Shown here piece by piece: positions 9,401-17,270 of a DNA stretch of 64,000 nt (positions are counted from its first letter, which is position 1; each line of letters starts with the position of its first letter). Below the pieces are notes generated by a model. That model saw only the letters and a program-made list of their open reading frames with translations. It ran no database searches and was not told the DNA's origin. The DNA comes from CAYSPG01 sp964432885 (GTDB lineage: Bacteria; Bacteroidota; Bacteroidia; AKYH767-A; OLB10): assembly GCA_964432885.1 (NCBI GenBank), contig CAYSPG010000001.1, positions 186,001-250,000 on the forward strand, written 5' to 3'. The translations under genes were made by a program, and so were the position numbers.

Positions 9401-12321
9401 CTTGCTGTTAAGGTTACACTTCCCCCCTGACAAAATGTGGTAGCACCGCCAGGAGTAATTGTTGGAATAGTTACCGAACTACATGGAGATGGAGTAGGAT
9501 AAACGCTTCCGCTGCTGGTGGTTAAAAGTATTTTATCAATTTCAAGAAATGCATTGGTAGATGTAACTCGCAAAGCATGATTTACACCAGATGTAATCCC
9601 ATTATAAACTATGGCTAATCCATCGCTAACATTGTATTTATACCAAACCCAGTTGGTATCCGTAATACAACCTATTTGCTTGGCGTTGCCTCCATCCAAA
9701 GTTATATTCATTCCGGTTAAAGTACCGTTTGTTGAACGGGCTAATACCCAAAAATAATAGTTGTTATTGGTAGTAGAACGAGGCTGGAAATTGTAAACTA
9801 CATCCGTGGCTGCATTAAACACAACCGAACTTGTAAAAGATGTATAGTCGCCAGCGGCAGCACCCGCAGGGCGTCTTGTTTTTATGGTTAATGAAGCGTT
9901 GGTATTATCAAAATTTTCTCCTTCAATGCTAAAATCTTTTGTCCAATAGTAGGGGTGAGTGGTTTCATGCCAACCATCTAGTTGATAGAATACCGGAGCA
10001 GAAGTATTGCTATTGTCATAAATATAGGTGCTTCCCTGACGCCTTACTTTAAACTGCATCCAGTTTCCATCAAGTTTTATTTTAGCTGTGCCTTCAAGTT
10101 CGGCAGCACCATCCATATTTGAAGAGGGTTGAATAGTTCCAGTGATGGCATATTTTGTAATTGAATTGTGCTTACGTATAACTACTAACTTTCTTGGGTC
10201 ACCGGTGAAAAAGTTATATGCCATCCATTGTGGATTTGAGGTGCTGTTAGGGACATCTCCTGACATTAAAGTTCCGTTTCTAAATAAATCTTCGTAGCGG
10301 CTTGTTATGGCTTGAGCGTATGGAGGTATGGCAAGTTGCCAAATATAATTTTTGGGATTTTGATATGGAGCTGAAGTAACAAAATAGCCTGTAGTAAAAA
10401 ATTCAGCACCAAGCATTGATACGGCCTTTAAAAAACCAAGCCATTGTGCTGGTCTCACATTTACCTCTTCATTGTTATCCCATCCTGGTGAAACTGCAGG
10501 GGAGAAATACTTATCACCAGAAGCAAGTTGCTCATGTCTTGATTCAACAACCCATTGCCAACCATGCCACGCACTTGTCCAATTTCGCCAGTTATTAGGC
10601 CATCTAACATATATATCACCGGTTGCATAATTAAACCCATTCATAGGAGTATTTACCGAGCGAACTTCTGACCATTTAAAATTCCATTGGTTTTGTCCGT
10701 CCAACTGGTAATAGGCAAACTTTGAATTGCTTAGCCCCGAAAGACCATTCATAAATTGGTCGCGATAAGATTTAATATGTGTTGCTGCTCTGCGCCCTTC
10801 ATAGGTAAACCAATCAAGTCCTGATGCATTTTTATCAGTAACTACTGATGGATCTTGGGTCATCACATTTGAGTAATACAAAAATGGTATTACCTCTCCA
10901 TTTTCAAACACATAATCAAGAGGACGAGTAAGTTTATTTAAAAGTTGTTGTAAATAATATTTTTGAGTTTGTCCGTCATAAACCAGTGAGTCGGATGGTG
11001 CAGCAGGACTAATATATTTTGTTGAGCCTGTTCCGCCATTAGGATTAAGATAAGAGCCTGAACTGTTTCTTAAATAATAGTTATTTGGTAAACACTGGCA
11101 GCTAACGTACGGAGAACTACTTGTTTTTCCAATATCAGATGGGTGCAATTGTGGCCAATAAGTAAGAGCCGAAATTTTCCATTGAGGATTTTGATTTGCA
11201 AGCTTTATCCAAGCACCCGAAAAACGTGTTGTGTCTCCAAACTCTGAAAACTCGCCTGTATTTTCTGTTGCCAGAAACATATAGTTAAAATTATTGGCAA
11301 AATCGGTTTGTAGTACTTTGCTATTGGCAACCGCTGCAGCATAACTTGATGCGTAAGTATTGTAACCCGACAGGTAATGATAACCAACAAATGGGTTTAT
11401 TGGGTACATAGTATGTCCAGGTTTATAGCGGGGAACCGGAAAGTTTTTTAATTGCTCAATAGGAGTAAGGGTAGGATTAGGATGACCAGGTGCATACTCG
11501 TTTACACTTACACTTCCGCTTACTGGTGATGGAGATGGAACCGGTGTGGTACTGTTCGCAAATTGATAGTGGGTATTTGCAGTAATGTTTTGATAATGCT
11601 TGTATATCATATTATCAGGCAACGCATAGTAATATACCGCAACCTCATCAATACCTCCATGGTATTTATAATAGTTAGTGCCACTGTCAAAATGATATTC
11701 GCGGTTTCCTGTTGCCTCAAAATATCCCGAAGCTAATGTTTTAGAAAATCCTGCAGGTAACTGACCATCAATCCATATTTGCTTTTCCCCTGTTTTGGCA
11801 TTGTATTTAAAAACGATGTGATGCCAGTTGCCGTCAATGTAATACCCGTATGATTTACGACCTATGCCGTCAAGGTTTATTATAAAATCATCAAAAATAT
11901 AACCACCCGCATACGCCTTTACGTTGGTAACAAATTCAATTTGCGGATATTGCATTCTTGCCTCAATGGCGCCATCCAATCTTCTAAAAAATACCGTAGT
12001 ATTAAAATAATAGCCTGGTTTAAAAATGAATTCAAAAGTTAAAGCAGTATCAACGGCTAAAACTCCACCTCTTATCATATTTCCTGAACTGTCAAGCGTC
12101 ATATAACGGCCAACACCGCCCGATGTATTATTGCTAATGGTATAACCTGATCCATAATACGAAGGGTCAAGATTAAAAAATCCCATGCTGTCTTTCATGG
12201 GAGTGGTCGCATTCTCAAATGTGTAATACGACTTTGGCAGATACGTTTGTGCGTTTGCACACGTGACTGCTAAAATAAATGCAGCAATGGTTGCTAACTG
12301 TTTACGAATTGTTTTTTGCAT
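6442..12321 (-). CDS. Giant secreted LamG / barrel-like / Ig-repeat protein with T9SS sorting domain
   Basis: Complete 1959-residue paralogue of the partial gene at the left edge. Signal peptide ends at about TCANAQ (residue 25). The order is: LamG-like jelly-roll (WHHIVFKYNAKTGEKQIW, residues about 30-250); an unassigned barrel-like region (about 290-780) with the same Trp-rich WPNNWRNW and AWHGWQW motifs; a CBM-like module (DFSIEGENFDNTNA, about 800-960); eleven Ig/PKD-like repeats of about 73 residues; one FN3-like module (ELHWNLIPVDSFYVRLRN); and a type A T9SS C-terminal domain (FNLYPNPTSE ... GTYLISV ... KKLNVN). It should therefore be exported across the outer membrane and attached or released by T9SS (family knowledge). 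The acidic and Trp-rich central region suggests carbohydrate hydrolysis or binding, but no catalytic motif was identified. Confidence 0.9.
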   Translation of the reverse strand: MQKTIRKQLATIAAFILAVTCANAQTYLPKSYYTFENATTPMKDSMGFFNLDPSYYGSGYTISNNTSGGVGRYMTLDSSGNMIRGGVLAVDTALTFEFIFKPGYYFNTTVFFRRLDGAIEARMQYPQIEFVTNVKAYAGGYIFDDFIINLDGIGRKSYGYYIDGNWHHIVFKYNAKTGEKQIWIDGQLPAGFSKTLASGYFEATGNREYHFDSGTNYYKYHGGIDEVAVYYYALPDNMIYKHYQNITANTHYQFANSTTPVPSPSPVSGSVSVNEYAPGHPNPTLTPIEQLKNFPVPRYKPGHTMYPINPFVGYHYLSGYNTYASSYAAAVANSKVLQTDFANNFNYMFLATENTGEFSEFGDTTRFSGAWIKLANQNPQWKISALTYWPQLHPSDIGKTSSSPYVSCQCLPNNYYLRNSSGSYLNPNGGTGSTKYISPAAPSDSLVYDGQTQKYYLQQLLNKLTRPLDYVFENGEVIPFLYYSNVMTQDPSVVTDKNASGLDWFTYEGRRAATHIKSYRDQFMNGLSGLSNSKFAYYQLDGQNQWNFKWSEVRSVNTPMNGFNYATGDIYVRWPNNWRNWTSAWHGWQWVVESRHEQLASGDKYFSPAVSPGWDNNEEVNVRPAQWLGFLKAVSMLGAEFFTTGYFVTSAPYQNPKNYIWQLAIPPYAQAITSRYEDLFRNGTLMSGDVPNSTSNPQWMAYNFFTGDPRKLVVIRKHNSITKYAITGTIQPSSNMDGAAELEGTAKIKLDGNWMQFKVRRQGSTYIYDNSNTSAPVFYQLDGWHETTHPYYWTKDFSIEGENFDNTNASLTIKTRRPAGAAAGDYTSFTSSVVFNAATDVVYNFQPRSTTNNNYYFWVLARSTNGTLTGMNITLDGGNAKQIGCITDTNWVWYKYNVSDGLAIVYNGITSGVNHALRVTSTNAFLEIDKILLTTSSGSVYPTPSPCSSVTIPTITPGGATTFCQGGSVTLTASSGNSYLWSNGSTTQSINVSVSGSYLVTVTTASGNATSAPMVVSVNALPTASITAGGSTAICPGSSVTLTASSGSSYLWTPGNQTTQSITATAAGSYTVRVTNSNGCSKTSSATAITMNTAPTATITAGGSTTFCSGGSVALTASSGSAYLWSPGNQTTQSITATAAGSYTVRVTNASGCSATSAATTITVNSLPTSTITAGGSTTFCSGGSVALTASSGSAYLWSPGNQTTQSITATAAGSYTVRVTNASGCSATSIATNVTINSLPTATITASGPLTFAQGGSVTLTASSGSSYLWLPGNQTTQSINVTASGSYTVRVTNAAGCSATSAATTVTVTTSVPAPKITAGGPLSFCSGGSVTLTCSAANSYLWSTGATTQSIVVSTSGTYTVTATTAAGTATSTPVIVTVTSPPTALITASGSTALCQGSSVTLTAASANSYTWSTGATTQNITVSAAGNYSVTVTNTSGCSATSAATAVTVSSAPAATITAGGATTFCSGGSVTLTASTGSTYLWSPGNQTTKTITVTAAGSYTVRVTNSSGCSATSSATTVTVNALPPANITASGPTTFTQGGSVILTASSGSSYLWSPGNQTSQSITVTSGGSYTVRVTNANGCSATSAATIVTVNTGTTATITPSGATTFCQGGSVTLTASIGTGYLWSNGQTTQSIAVTQSGTYTVTVYNGVSSNSVSAPVTVTVNPSPSATITAGSATSFCSGGNVVLTATSGSSYLWLPGNQTSQAITVTATGSYTVRVTNSSGCSATSTATTVTVNNCSGTCTYPGGRYTSNITNSSAELHWNLIPVDSFYVRLRNMNTGAYYYTSALSNQINSITLGVNAGTSYRWNVRSKCGTIKSSWSPYTAFTTPSLRQAPNPTSANNFVELEEGFDDEELQLVNEISANTPLNDFNLYPNPTSEIANVSLKSSFDSYVKIEVKDFAGRIIYTVAGDVHNGLNIFKINIGSLAKGTYLISVISAEINATKKLNVN
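8645..9032 (-). repeat. Two near-identical tandem Ig-module copies
   Basis: Segments 8645-8813 and 8864-9032 lie 219 bp apart (73 codons) and look almost identical by eye, with about two differing positions in 169. Other repeats in the array match only at protein level. This points to a recent in-frame duplication or gene conversion inside the gene. Confidence 0.9.
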
Positions 12322-12917
12322 AATAACTCTTTTTTTTAATTGGTTCGAACTTGTGTTGCTTAGTCCGGGTTAGAGGGTGTTTAATAGTAAGGTTATTTTT
12401 TTGTGATTCTTAATTTCGCGCCCAATGGGTATTGTTTCGAAACGATTGCTGTTGCTTTCTTGATAAAACCAACAGATTGTTAATGGTTAAATACAGCCAT
12501 AGCAAAAACGTGGATTTGTGCTGTGCGTGAAATTCAGATGCTGAGGTGGTTGTGTGTTGCATGTGATTTAACTTTTAATTTGGTTAACTATTTATTTTGT
12601 TGTAAATTTTTTAATTGCGTGCGAATTTATAATAATATTTTTTTTAACTTTTTCAAATAATTGCTCAAATGGCCTAAAACACTGATTCACAGAGTAAGTA
12701 AGATTTCAACATCTGTTAATAACTGTATTTTCACCTACAAAAAAAACACTTTCGCCAAAGAAAAATGTAATTTTACCCAACCTTAGATGGCGAAAATTTA
12801 ATTTAAAGCTATGTTGATTAGCGTTGAAATTAATTGCTTTAGATATAGAAAGGGAGATTAAAAAACATTTTTTAAATCCTACTTTAAGTTTTGTTTTCAA
12901 AACAAGTACAAAACAAA
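12322..12917. other. Intergenic region upstream of giant gene
   Basis: About 600 bp of AT-rich DNA without a convincing gene. It should carry the promoter of the minus-strand gene starting at 12321; no clean TAnnTTTG element was found by eye. Confidence 0.5.
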
Positions 12918-12947
12918 AAAGCGAAAAGAATTTCTTCTTTCCGCTTT
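12918..12947 (-). terminator. Terminator downstream of ahcY
   Basis: Imperfect hairpin with outer stem aaagcg (12918-12923) / cgcttt (12942-12947) and an inner aaagaa/ttcttt stem. On the minus strand a T-rich tract follows (A-rich on plus at 12909-12920). It lies about 55 bp past the ahcY stop. Confidence 0.7.
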
Positions 12948-13001
12948 ATATTTTTTATCAAACGCAATCTTTCCTCTTACATATTGATATTCTGCGTCTG
13001 A

Positions 13002-14318
13002 TTAATACCTGTAATAATCAGGTTTAAACGGTCCGTTTACTTTTACTCCTATATAATCGGCTTGTGATTGTGAAAGCGTTTCAAGTTCCACACCAATTTT
13101 TGCGAGGTGCAGGCGCGCTACTTTTTCATCAAGATGCTTGGGAAGCATGTACACTTTGTTTTCGTATTTATCGGCATGCAACCACAGTTCTAACTGTGCA
13201 AGCGTTTGGTTTGTGAATGAATTACTCATAACAAACGATGGGTGACCCATTGCGCAACCAAGATTTACAAGGCGGCCTTCGGCAAGTACAATAATGTCTT
13301 TACCATCAACCGTGTATTTATCTACCTGTGCCTTTATCTCTTCTTTTGTATTGCCATAGTTTTTGTTTAACCATGCCATGTCTATTTCATTATCGAAGTG
13401 GCCAATGTTACAAACCACAGCATTATGCTTCATGGCTTTAAAGTGGCGGTCAACTATAATGTTATGATTTCCAGTAGCTGTTACAATAATGTCGGCTTCA
13501 GCGATTGCAGTGTCCATACGTTTTACTTCATAACCTTCCATGGCAGCTTGAAGAGCACAGATAGGGTCAATCTCGGTAACAATTACACGCACACCGGCAC
13601 TGCTTAATGAATCAGCACTTCCTTTTCCTACATCACCATAACCTGCAACAACGGCAACTTTACCTGCCAGCATAAGGTCAGTAGCTCTGCGGATAGCATC
13701 TACCAACGATTCGCGGCAGCCGTATTTATTATCAAATTTACTTTTGGTAACCGAATCATTAATGTTAATAGCCGGAATTGGAAGTGTACCTTTTTGCATA
13801 CGTTCATATAGGCGGTGCACACCGGTAGTGGTTTCTTCTGATAAACCTTTAATGTCTTTTATCATTTCAGGATATTTATCAAAAACCATGTTGGTTAAAT
13901 CGCCACCATCATCCAAAATCATATTTAAAGTTTTGCCCCCTTCAAAGGCAGTAAGCGTTTGCTCAATACACCAGTCAAACTCTTCAGCATTCATACCTTT
14001 CCATGCATACACGGGTATGCCTTCAGCAGCAATGGCAGCAGCAGCGTGATCCTGCGTACTGAAAATATTGCAACTGCTCCAGGTAACTTCAGCACCCAGG
14101 TGCTTAAGTGTTTCAATAAGAACGGCAGTTTGTATCGTCATGTGAAGGCAGCCCGCAATGCGGGCGCCTTTTAGTGGTAGTTGTTTTCCAAATTCTTCTC
14201 TTAGCGACATTAAACCAGGCATTTCTGCTTCAGCCAATTTAATTTCTTTTCGGCCCCATGCTGCAAGACTTATGTCTTTTACTTTGTATTTTACTTTTGT
14301 TTCTGTTGCTGTTTGCAT
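13002..14318 (-). CDS. ahcY: S-adenosylhomocysteine hydrolase (adenosylhomocysteinase)
   Basis: The 438-residue product hydrolyses S-adenosylhomocysteine to adenosine and homocysteine, removing the inhibitory by-product of SAM-dependent methylation; cytosolic and NAD-dependent. Visible hallmarks are the N-terminal CLHMTIQTAVLIETL and SSCNIFSTQDHAAAAIA substrate-binding segments, the NAD-binding VAGYGDVGKGSA loop (about residue 220), HFDNEIDMAWL, and the C-terminal tail ending PDYYRY, whose Lys and Tyr contact NAD in the family. Length matches the family. The start at 14318 follows a good Bacteroidota promoter. It stands alone, divergent from the phosphopantetheinyl transferase gene. Confidence 0.97.
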   Translation of the reverse strand: MQTATETKVKYKVKDISLAAWGRKEIKLAEAEMPGLMSLREEFGKQLPLKGARIAGCLHMTIQTAVLIETLKHLGAEVTWSSCNIFSTQDHAAAAIAAEGIPVYAWKGMNAEEFDWCIEQTLTAFEGGKTLNMILDDGGDLTNMVFDKYPEMIKDIKGLSEETTTGVHRLYERMQKGTLPIPAININDSVTKSKFDNKYGCRESLVDAIRRATDLMLAGKVAVVAGYGDVGKGSADSLSSAGVRVIVTEIDPICALQAAMEGYEVKRMDTAIAEADIIVTATGNHNIIVDRHFKAMKHNAVVCNIGHFDNEIDMAWLNKNYGNTKEEIKAQVDKYTVDGKDIIVLAEGRLVNLGCAMGHPSFVMSNSFTNQTLAQLELWLHADKYENKVYMLPKHLDEKVARLHLAKIGVELETLSQSQADYIGVKVNGPFKPDYYRY

Positions 14319-14417
14319 TGTATGTGTATTATTTTGTTTGTTTAATTTATGTTTTGTTTAAAAAACTTTGAGTTTAACCACAGCTTTATTCTTTTTCTTT
14401 GTTTCTTAATTTTCGCG

Positions 14418-14448
14418 CAAATTTACATTATCCGCTTGTTATAACCAA
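14418..14448 (-). promoter_or_regulatory. Bacteroidota-type promoter for ahcY
   Basis: On the minus strand: TTG at 14448-14446, a 20-bp spacer, then TAAATTTG at 14425-14418. This matches the Bacteroidota consensus TTG-N19/20-TAnnTTTG. It implies a 5' leader of roughly 90-95 nt. Confidence 0.7.
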
Positions 14449-14456
14449 TAGCTGCA

Positions 14457-15095
14457 ATGCCTCTTTATCAAATTATTTCACCCTCTGTAAATACATGCAT
14501 TGGTATTTGGACAATAACCGAAACCATTGATGAACTGCAAGCTATGCTTAATCTTAAATCAGGGTTATATAAGGTGCCTGAAACATTTACTCACAACAAA
14601 AGAGTTAAGGAATGGTTTGCCGTGAGGCTAATTTTACATAACATGCTTCCTGATTCATTTTTTGATATTAAATATGATGAAAATGGTAAGCCACATTTAA
14701 AAAATGGAGTGGGGCATATATCCATTTCTCACACAAAAGAAACGGTGGCTATATTGTATAATAAAGCACACCACTGCGGTATTGATATTGAAATGCTTAA
14801 ACCACGTATTGAAAAAGTTGCACATAAGTTTTTGCGTGAGGATGAAAAAGGATTTTTATCTGAAAAAGACTATTTAGAAATGTTGTATGTGATTTGGGGA
14901 GCCAAGGAGGTGATGTACAAAATTTACAGCAAAGGCGATGTGGATTTTATTGAGCACTTACGTGTTGAGCCTTTTGAGTTTAATGACAATGGAAATGTGC
15001 AGGCACATTTTCATAAGCCCGGTGAAAGATTTGACTATACAGTTTATTTTTTGCGTATAGAGAGTCTACTTATAACCTATGCAGTGGATGAATAG
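14457..15095 (+). CDS. 4'-phosphopantetheinyl transferase (Sfp type)
   Basis: The 212-residue protein is expected to transfer 4'-phosphopantetheine from CoA to the conserved Ser of carrier proteins. Motifs are HISISHTKE, GIDIE (Mg-binding acidic residues) and WGAKEVMYK (the WxxKEAxxK signature). Length fits the Sfp/Gsp group rather than the short AcpS group. Two acyl carrier proteins with DSLD and DSID serine motifs are encoded just downstream, so they are its likely substrates (inference). It starts 138 bp from ahcY, in the opposite direction, and ends about 200 bp before the first ACP gene. The ACP gene has its own promoter-like sequence, so this gene may be a separate transcript. Confidence 0.9.
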   Translation: MPLYQIISPSVNTCIGIWTITETIDELQAMLNLKSGLYKVPETFTHNKRVKEWFAVRLILHNMLPDSFFDIKYDENGKPHLKNGVGHISISHTKETVAILYNKAHHCGIDIEMLKPRIEKVAHKFLREDEKGFLSEKDYLEMLYVIWGAKEVMYKIYSKGDVDFIEHLRVEPFEFNDNGNVQAHFHKPGERFDYTVYFLRIESLLITYAVDE

Positions 15096-15184
15096 GTTTA
15101 CTTGCTTATTTATGCTGCTTTTTGATATTAAATATTTAGCTTATAAATCGGTTATATCATTATAGTTAAGTAGTTAACGCAGGC

Positions 15185-15215
15185 TTGCTTTTACGATGCT
15201 TAAATTATACTTTCG
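15185..15215 (+). promoter_or_regulatory. Promoter for the polyketide-like cluster
   Basis: TTG at 15185-15187, a 20-bp spacer, then TACTTTCG at 15208-15215 (one mismatch to TAnnTTTG). It lies about 80 bp upstream of the first ACP gene, and the genes after it are tightly packed, so it probably drives the whole run to 24300. Confidence 0.6.
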
Positions 15216-15297
15216 CGGCAAAATATGTGAGCAGCCCTGTTAATAACCGGTTTGTTAATAAGGCAACAACGGATAACAAATATATTACTATTGCACA

Positions 15298-15549
15298 ATG
15301 AGCAGAAACGAAATTATTGAAGCAACCAAAAAATTTTTATCATCAGAGTTTGAAGTTGACAAGGACAAAATAGTGCCCGAAGCCAATTTAAAAGAAACAC
15401 TGGATTTAGACAGCCTTGACTATGTTGATTTGGTTGTGGTTATTGAAGAAAACTTTGGTTTTAAGGTAACAGGCGAAGATTTTAAAGACGTGATAACTTT
15501 TAACGACTTTTTTAATCTTGTCGAGAAAAAACTTGCCATAGTGCAATGA
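15298..15549 (+). CDS. Acyl carrier protein (first of two in cluster)
   Basis: An 83-residue acidic four-helix carrier protein with the phosphopantetheine attachment motif LDLDSLDYVDL (Ser about residue 41). It holds growing or finished acyl chains as thioesters. The stop overlaps the start of the acyltransferase gene (ATGA), which suggests translational coupling and that this ACP may supply acyl groups to that enzyme (inference). It is clearly different from the second ACP at 18965, as expected in aryl-polyene-like clusters, where two ACPs are common. Confidence 0.92.
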   Translation: MSRNEIIEATKKFLSSEFEVDKDKIVPEANLKETLDLDSLDYVDLVVVIEENFGFKVTGEDFKDVITFNDFFNLVEKKLAIVQ

Positions 15550-16427
15550 GCCGCTGGGACGGAAAAAGTAAAGGCACCCCAATAGGATATAAAATTTTTC
15601 TTTTCACGATAGAGTATATCGGGTTGCGGGTAACGTACCATATACTTAGGCTGGTATCCTTATACTATTTTCTGTTCCATAAAAAAAGCACCCTATCGAT
15701 GGTTGGCTTTTACACCAAAGCACTACATTTTTCATTACCAGAAGCCAGAAAAATGACCCGCCAGAACTTTTTTATTTTTGGACAAACCCTAATTGACCGT
15801 GCCGCCTTTTTACTTGGCAAAGGTGATAAGTTTTCGTACTCATTTACAAATGAGAATTTTTTAGTTGAGATGCAAAAGTGTGGTAAGGGTGGCATTTTGC
15901 TGAGCGCACATGTGGGTAACTGGGAAACTGCCGGCAATCTTTTAAAACGCAGAATTACCTCACGCATTAACGTTGTAATGGTTGATGCCGAAGCAGAAAA
16001 AATTAAAAAAGCAATGGAAAATCAAACAGGTGGATCTCATTTTAATATCATTGCTATTAAAGACGATTTATCACACGTAATTAAAATAAATAATGCCCTT
16101 AAAAACAATGAACTTATTGCCATGCATGCCGACCGTTACACTGGTCAAACCAAAACTATTGCGCTTGATTTTCTTGGGAAAAAAGCCAAATTCCCATACG
16201 GACCGTTTGTAATTGCATCTAAGTTTAATGCACCCGTATCGTTTGTATTTGCAGTTAAGGAAAAAAAGTTTCATTACGCTTTAAGCGCTACAAAGCCAAT
16301 TATTGATAAATTGCAGCCCGAACAGTTTGCCAAACTTTTTGTTGCTGAACTTGAGCAAAAAGTAAAAGCACATCCTGAACAGTGGTTTAATTATTACAAT
16401 TTTTTTGAAGAAAGTTTAAATAGCTAA
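15546..16427 (+). CDS. LpxL/HtrB-type acyltransferase
   Basis: The 293-residue protein has the lysophospholipid/lipid A late acyltransferase fold. The catalytic motif HVGNWE (HxxxxE form, about residue 119-124) and an N-terminal membrane-associating segment (YIGLRVTYHILRLVSLYYF) are visible. Family members move an acyl chain from ACP to a membrane glycolipid at the inner face of the cytoplasmic membrane. It overlaps the upstream ACP by 4 nt and sits inside a polyketide-like operon, so it more likely esterifies the cluster product to a lipid than acts in lipid A synthesis (inference from context). Aryl-polyene clusters usually encode such an enzyme. Confidence 0.85.
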   Translation: MSRWDGKSKGTPIGYKIFLFTIEYIGLRVTYHILRLVSLYYFLFHKKSTLSMVGFYTKALHFSLPEARKMTRQNFFIFGQTLIDRAAFLLGKGDKFSYSFTNENFLVEMQKCGKGGILLSAHVGNWETAGNLLKRRITSRINVVMVDAEAEKIKKAMENQTGGSHFNIIAIKDDLSHVIKINNALKNNELIAMHADRYTGQTKTIALDFLGKKAKFPYGPFVIASKFNAPVSFVFAVKEKKFHYALSATKPIIDKLQPEQFAKLFVAELEQKVKAHPEQWFNYYNFFEESLNS

Positions 16428-16428
16428 A

Positions 16429-16845
16429 ATGCTTTTAACTAAAGAAAACATCCAAACGGTAATTCCGCAGAGGCCTCCATTTGTAATGGTGGATAATCTT
16501 ATTGAAGCTACACAAGAACTGTGCGAGACCAGTTTTAAAGTTGAGCCAGATAATATTTTTATTAAAGAAGGGATTTTGCAAGAGACAGCCCTGCTTGAAA
16601 ACATTGCTCAAACGTGCGCTGCCGGTTTTGGATATGTTAGAAGTGGCAAAGGTGAAAAACCGGGGTTAGGATTTATTGGAGGAATAAATAAGGTAATAGT
16701 GCACAAATTGCCTGCGGTAAACTGCTCCATAACCACTAAAGTAAGCGTGCTCCACCAATTGGAGAATATTTCTTTAGTAAAAGGCGAAAACTTTTATGAT
16801 GGACACAAACTGCTTGAATGTGAACTAAAAATAGTATTGATATAA
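16429..16845 (+). CDS. FabZ/ApeP-like hotdog dehydratase subunit without the catalytic His
   Basis: A 138-residue hotdog-fold protein. IPQRPPFVMVD aligns with the FabZ LPHRYPFLLVD segment, and LLENIAQTCAA aligns with the FabZ helix carrying the catalytic Glu. The GHFPGxP loop with the catalytic His is missing: the corresponding stretch reads IFIKEGILQETALLE. The protein thus keeps the Glu but not the His. The hotdog protein at 22772 keeps His but has Gln in place of Glu, so the two may form one heterodimeric dehydratase (inference). Starts 1 bp after the acyltransferase stop. Confidence 0.75.
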   Translation: MLLTKENIQTVIPQRPPFVMVDNLIEATQELCETSFKVEPDNIFIKEGILQETALLENIAQTCAAGFGYVRSGKGEKPGLGFIGGINKVIVHKLPAVNCSITTKVSVLHQLENISLVKGENFYDGHKLLECELKIVLI

Positions 16846-16847
16846 CG

Positions 16848-17261
16848 ATGAGTTTAACAGCCGAAGTTTCCATTAATGTGCGTTTTAGCGACACCGATGC
16901 AATGGGTGTGGTGTGGCATGGAAATTACCTTCGCTTTCTTGAGGATGCGCGCGAGGCGTTTGGTATTAAGTACGGCCTAACGTACCTTGACATGTATAAC
17001 AATGGATATTTTACTCCCATTGTAAAGGCGGATATTGATTACAAGTCACCTGTATATTATGGCGAAAAGGCTAAAGTGGTAGCCACACTCATTCAGTCAC
17101 CCGCAGCTAAAATTGTTTTTGAATACAAAATAATTAACGAAACTACAGGAGCCATTTGTGCTGTTGGAAAAACAGTACAGGTGTTTTTAAATGCAAAAGA
17201 AAGAAACCTTGAGCTGAATAAGCCTGCTTTTTACGCTGTGTGGGAAAAAGGATTAAAATAA
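16848..17261 (+). CDS. YbgC/4-hydroxybenzoyl-CoA-type acyl thioesterase
   Basis: A 137-residue hotdog thioesterase with the family signature RFSDTDAMGVVWHGNYLRFLE (given here from residue 12), in which the Asp of DxxGVVxHxxY is catalytic. It hydrolyses acyl-CoA or acyl-ACP thioesters and could release or edit the chain made by the neighbouring ketosynthases (inference). It lies 2 bp after the previous gene and 9 bp before the ketosynthase gene, firmly within the operon. Confidence 0.88.
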   Translation: MSLTAEVSINVRFSDTDAMGVVWHGNYLRFLEDAREAFGIKYGLTYLDMYNNGYFTPIVKADIDYKSPVYYGEKAKVVATLIQSPAAKIVFEYKIINETTGAICAVGKTVQVFLNAKERNLELNKPAFYAVWEKGLK

Positions 17262-17270
17262 TTTACTACC

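Noticed and set aside
6442..9480. CRISPR array suggested by regular spacing
   Set aside because: The 219-bp period is coding, in-frame throughout, and encodes Ig-like modules; there are no unique spacers or cas genes.
1297..9500. Many plus-strand and other-frame open frames of 60-90 codons in the Ig-repeat regions (for example 1297-1503, 7367-7588, 8027-8296)
   Set aside because: They recur with the 219-bp repeat period opposite the long coding frames, and have low-complexity translations; they are antisense or frame shadows.
12706..13027. Two overlapping small frames between the giant gene and ahcY
   Set aside because: Lys/Phe-rich translations of AT-rich intergenic DNA that overlap the ahcY terminator.
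14319..14456. SAM or SAH riboswitch upstream of ahcY
   Set aside because: The leader is only about 95 nt and AT-rich, with no recognisable conserved helices; only a promoter is visible.
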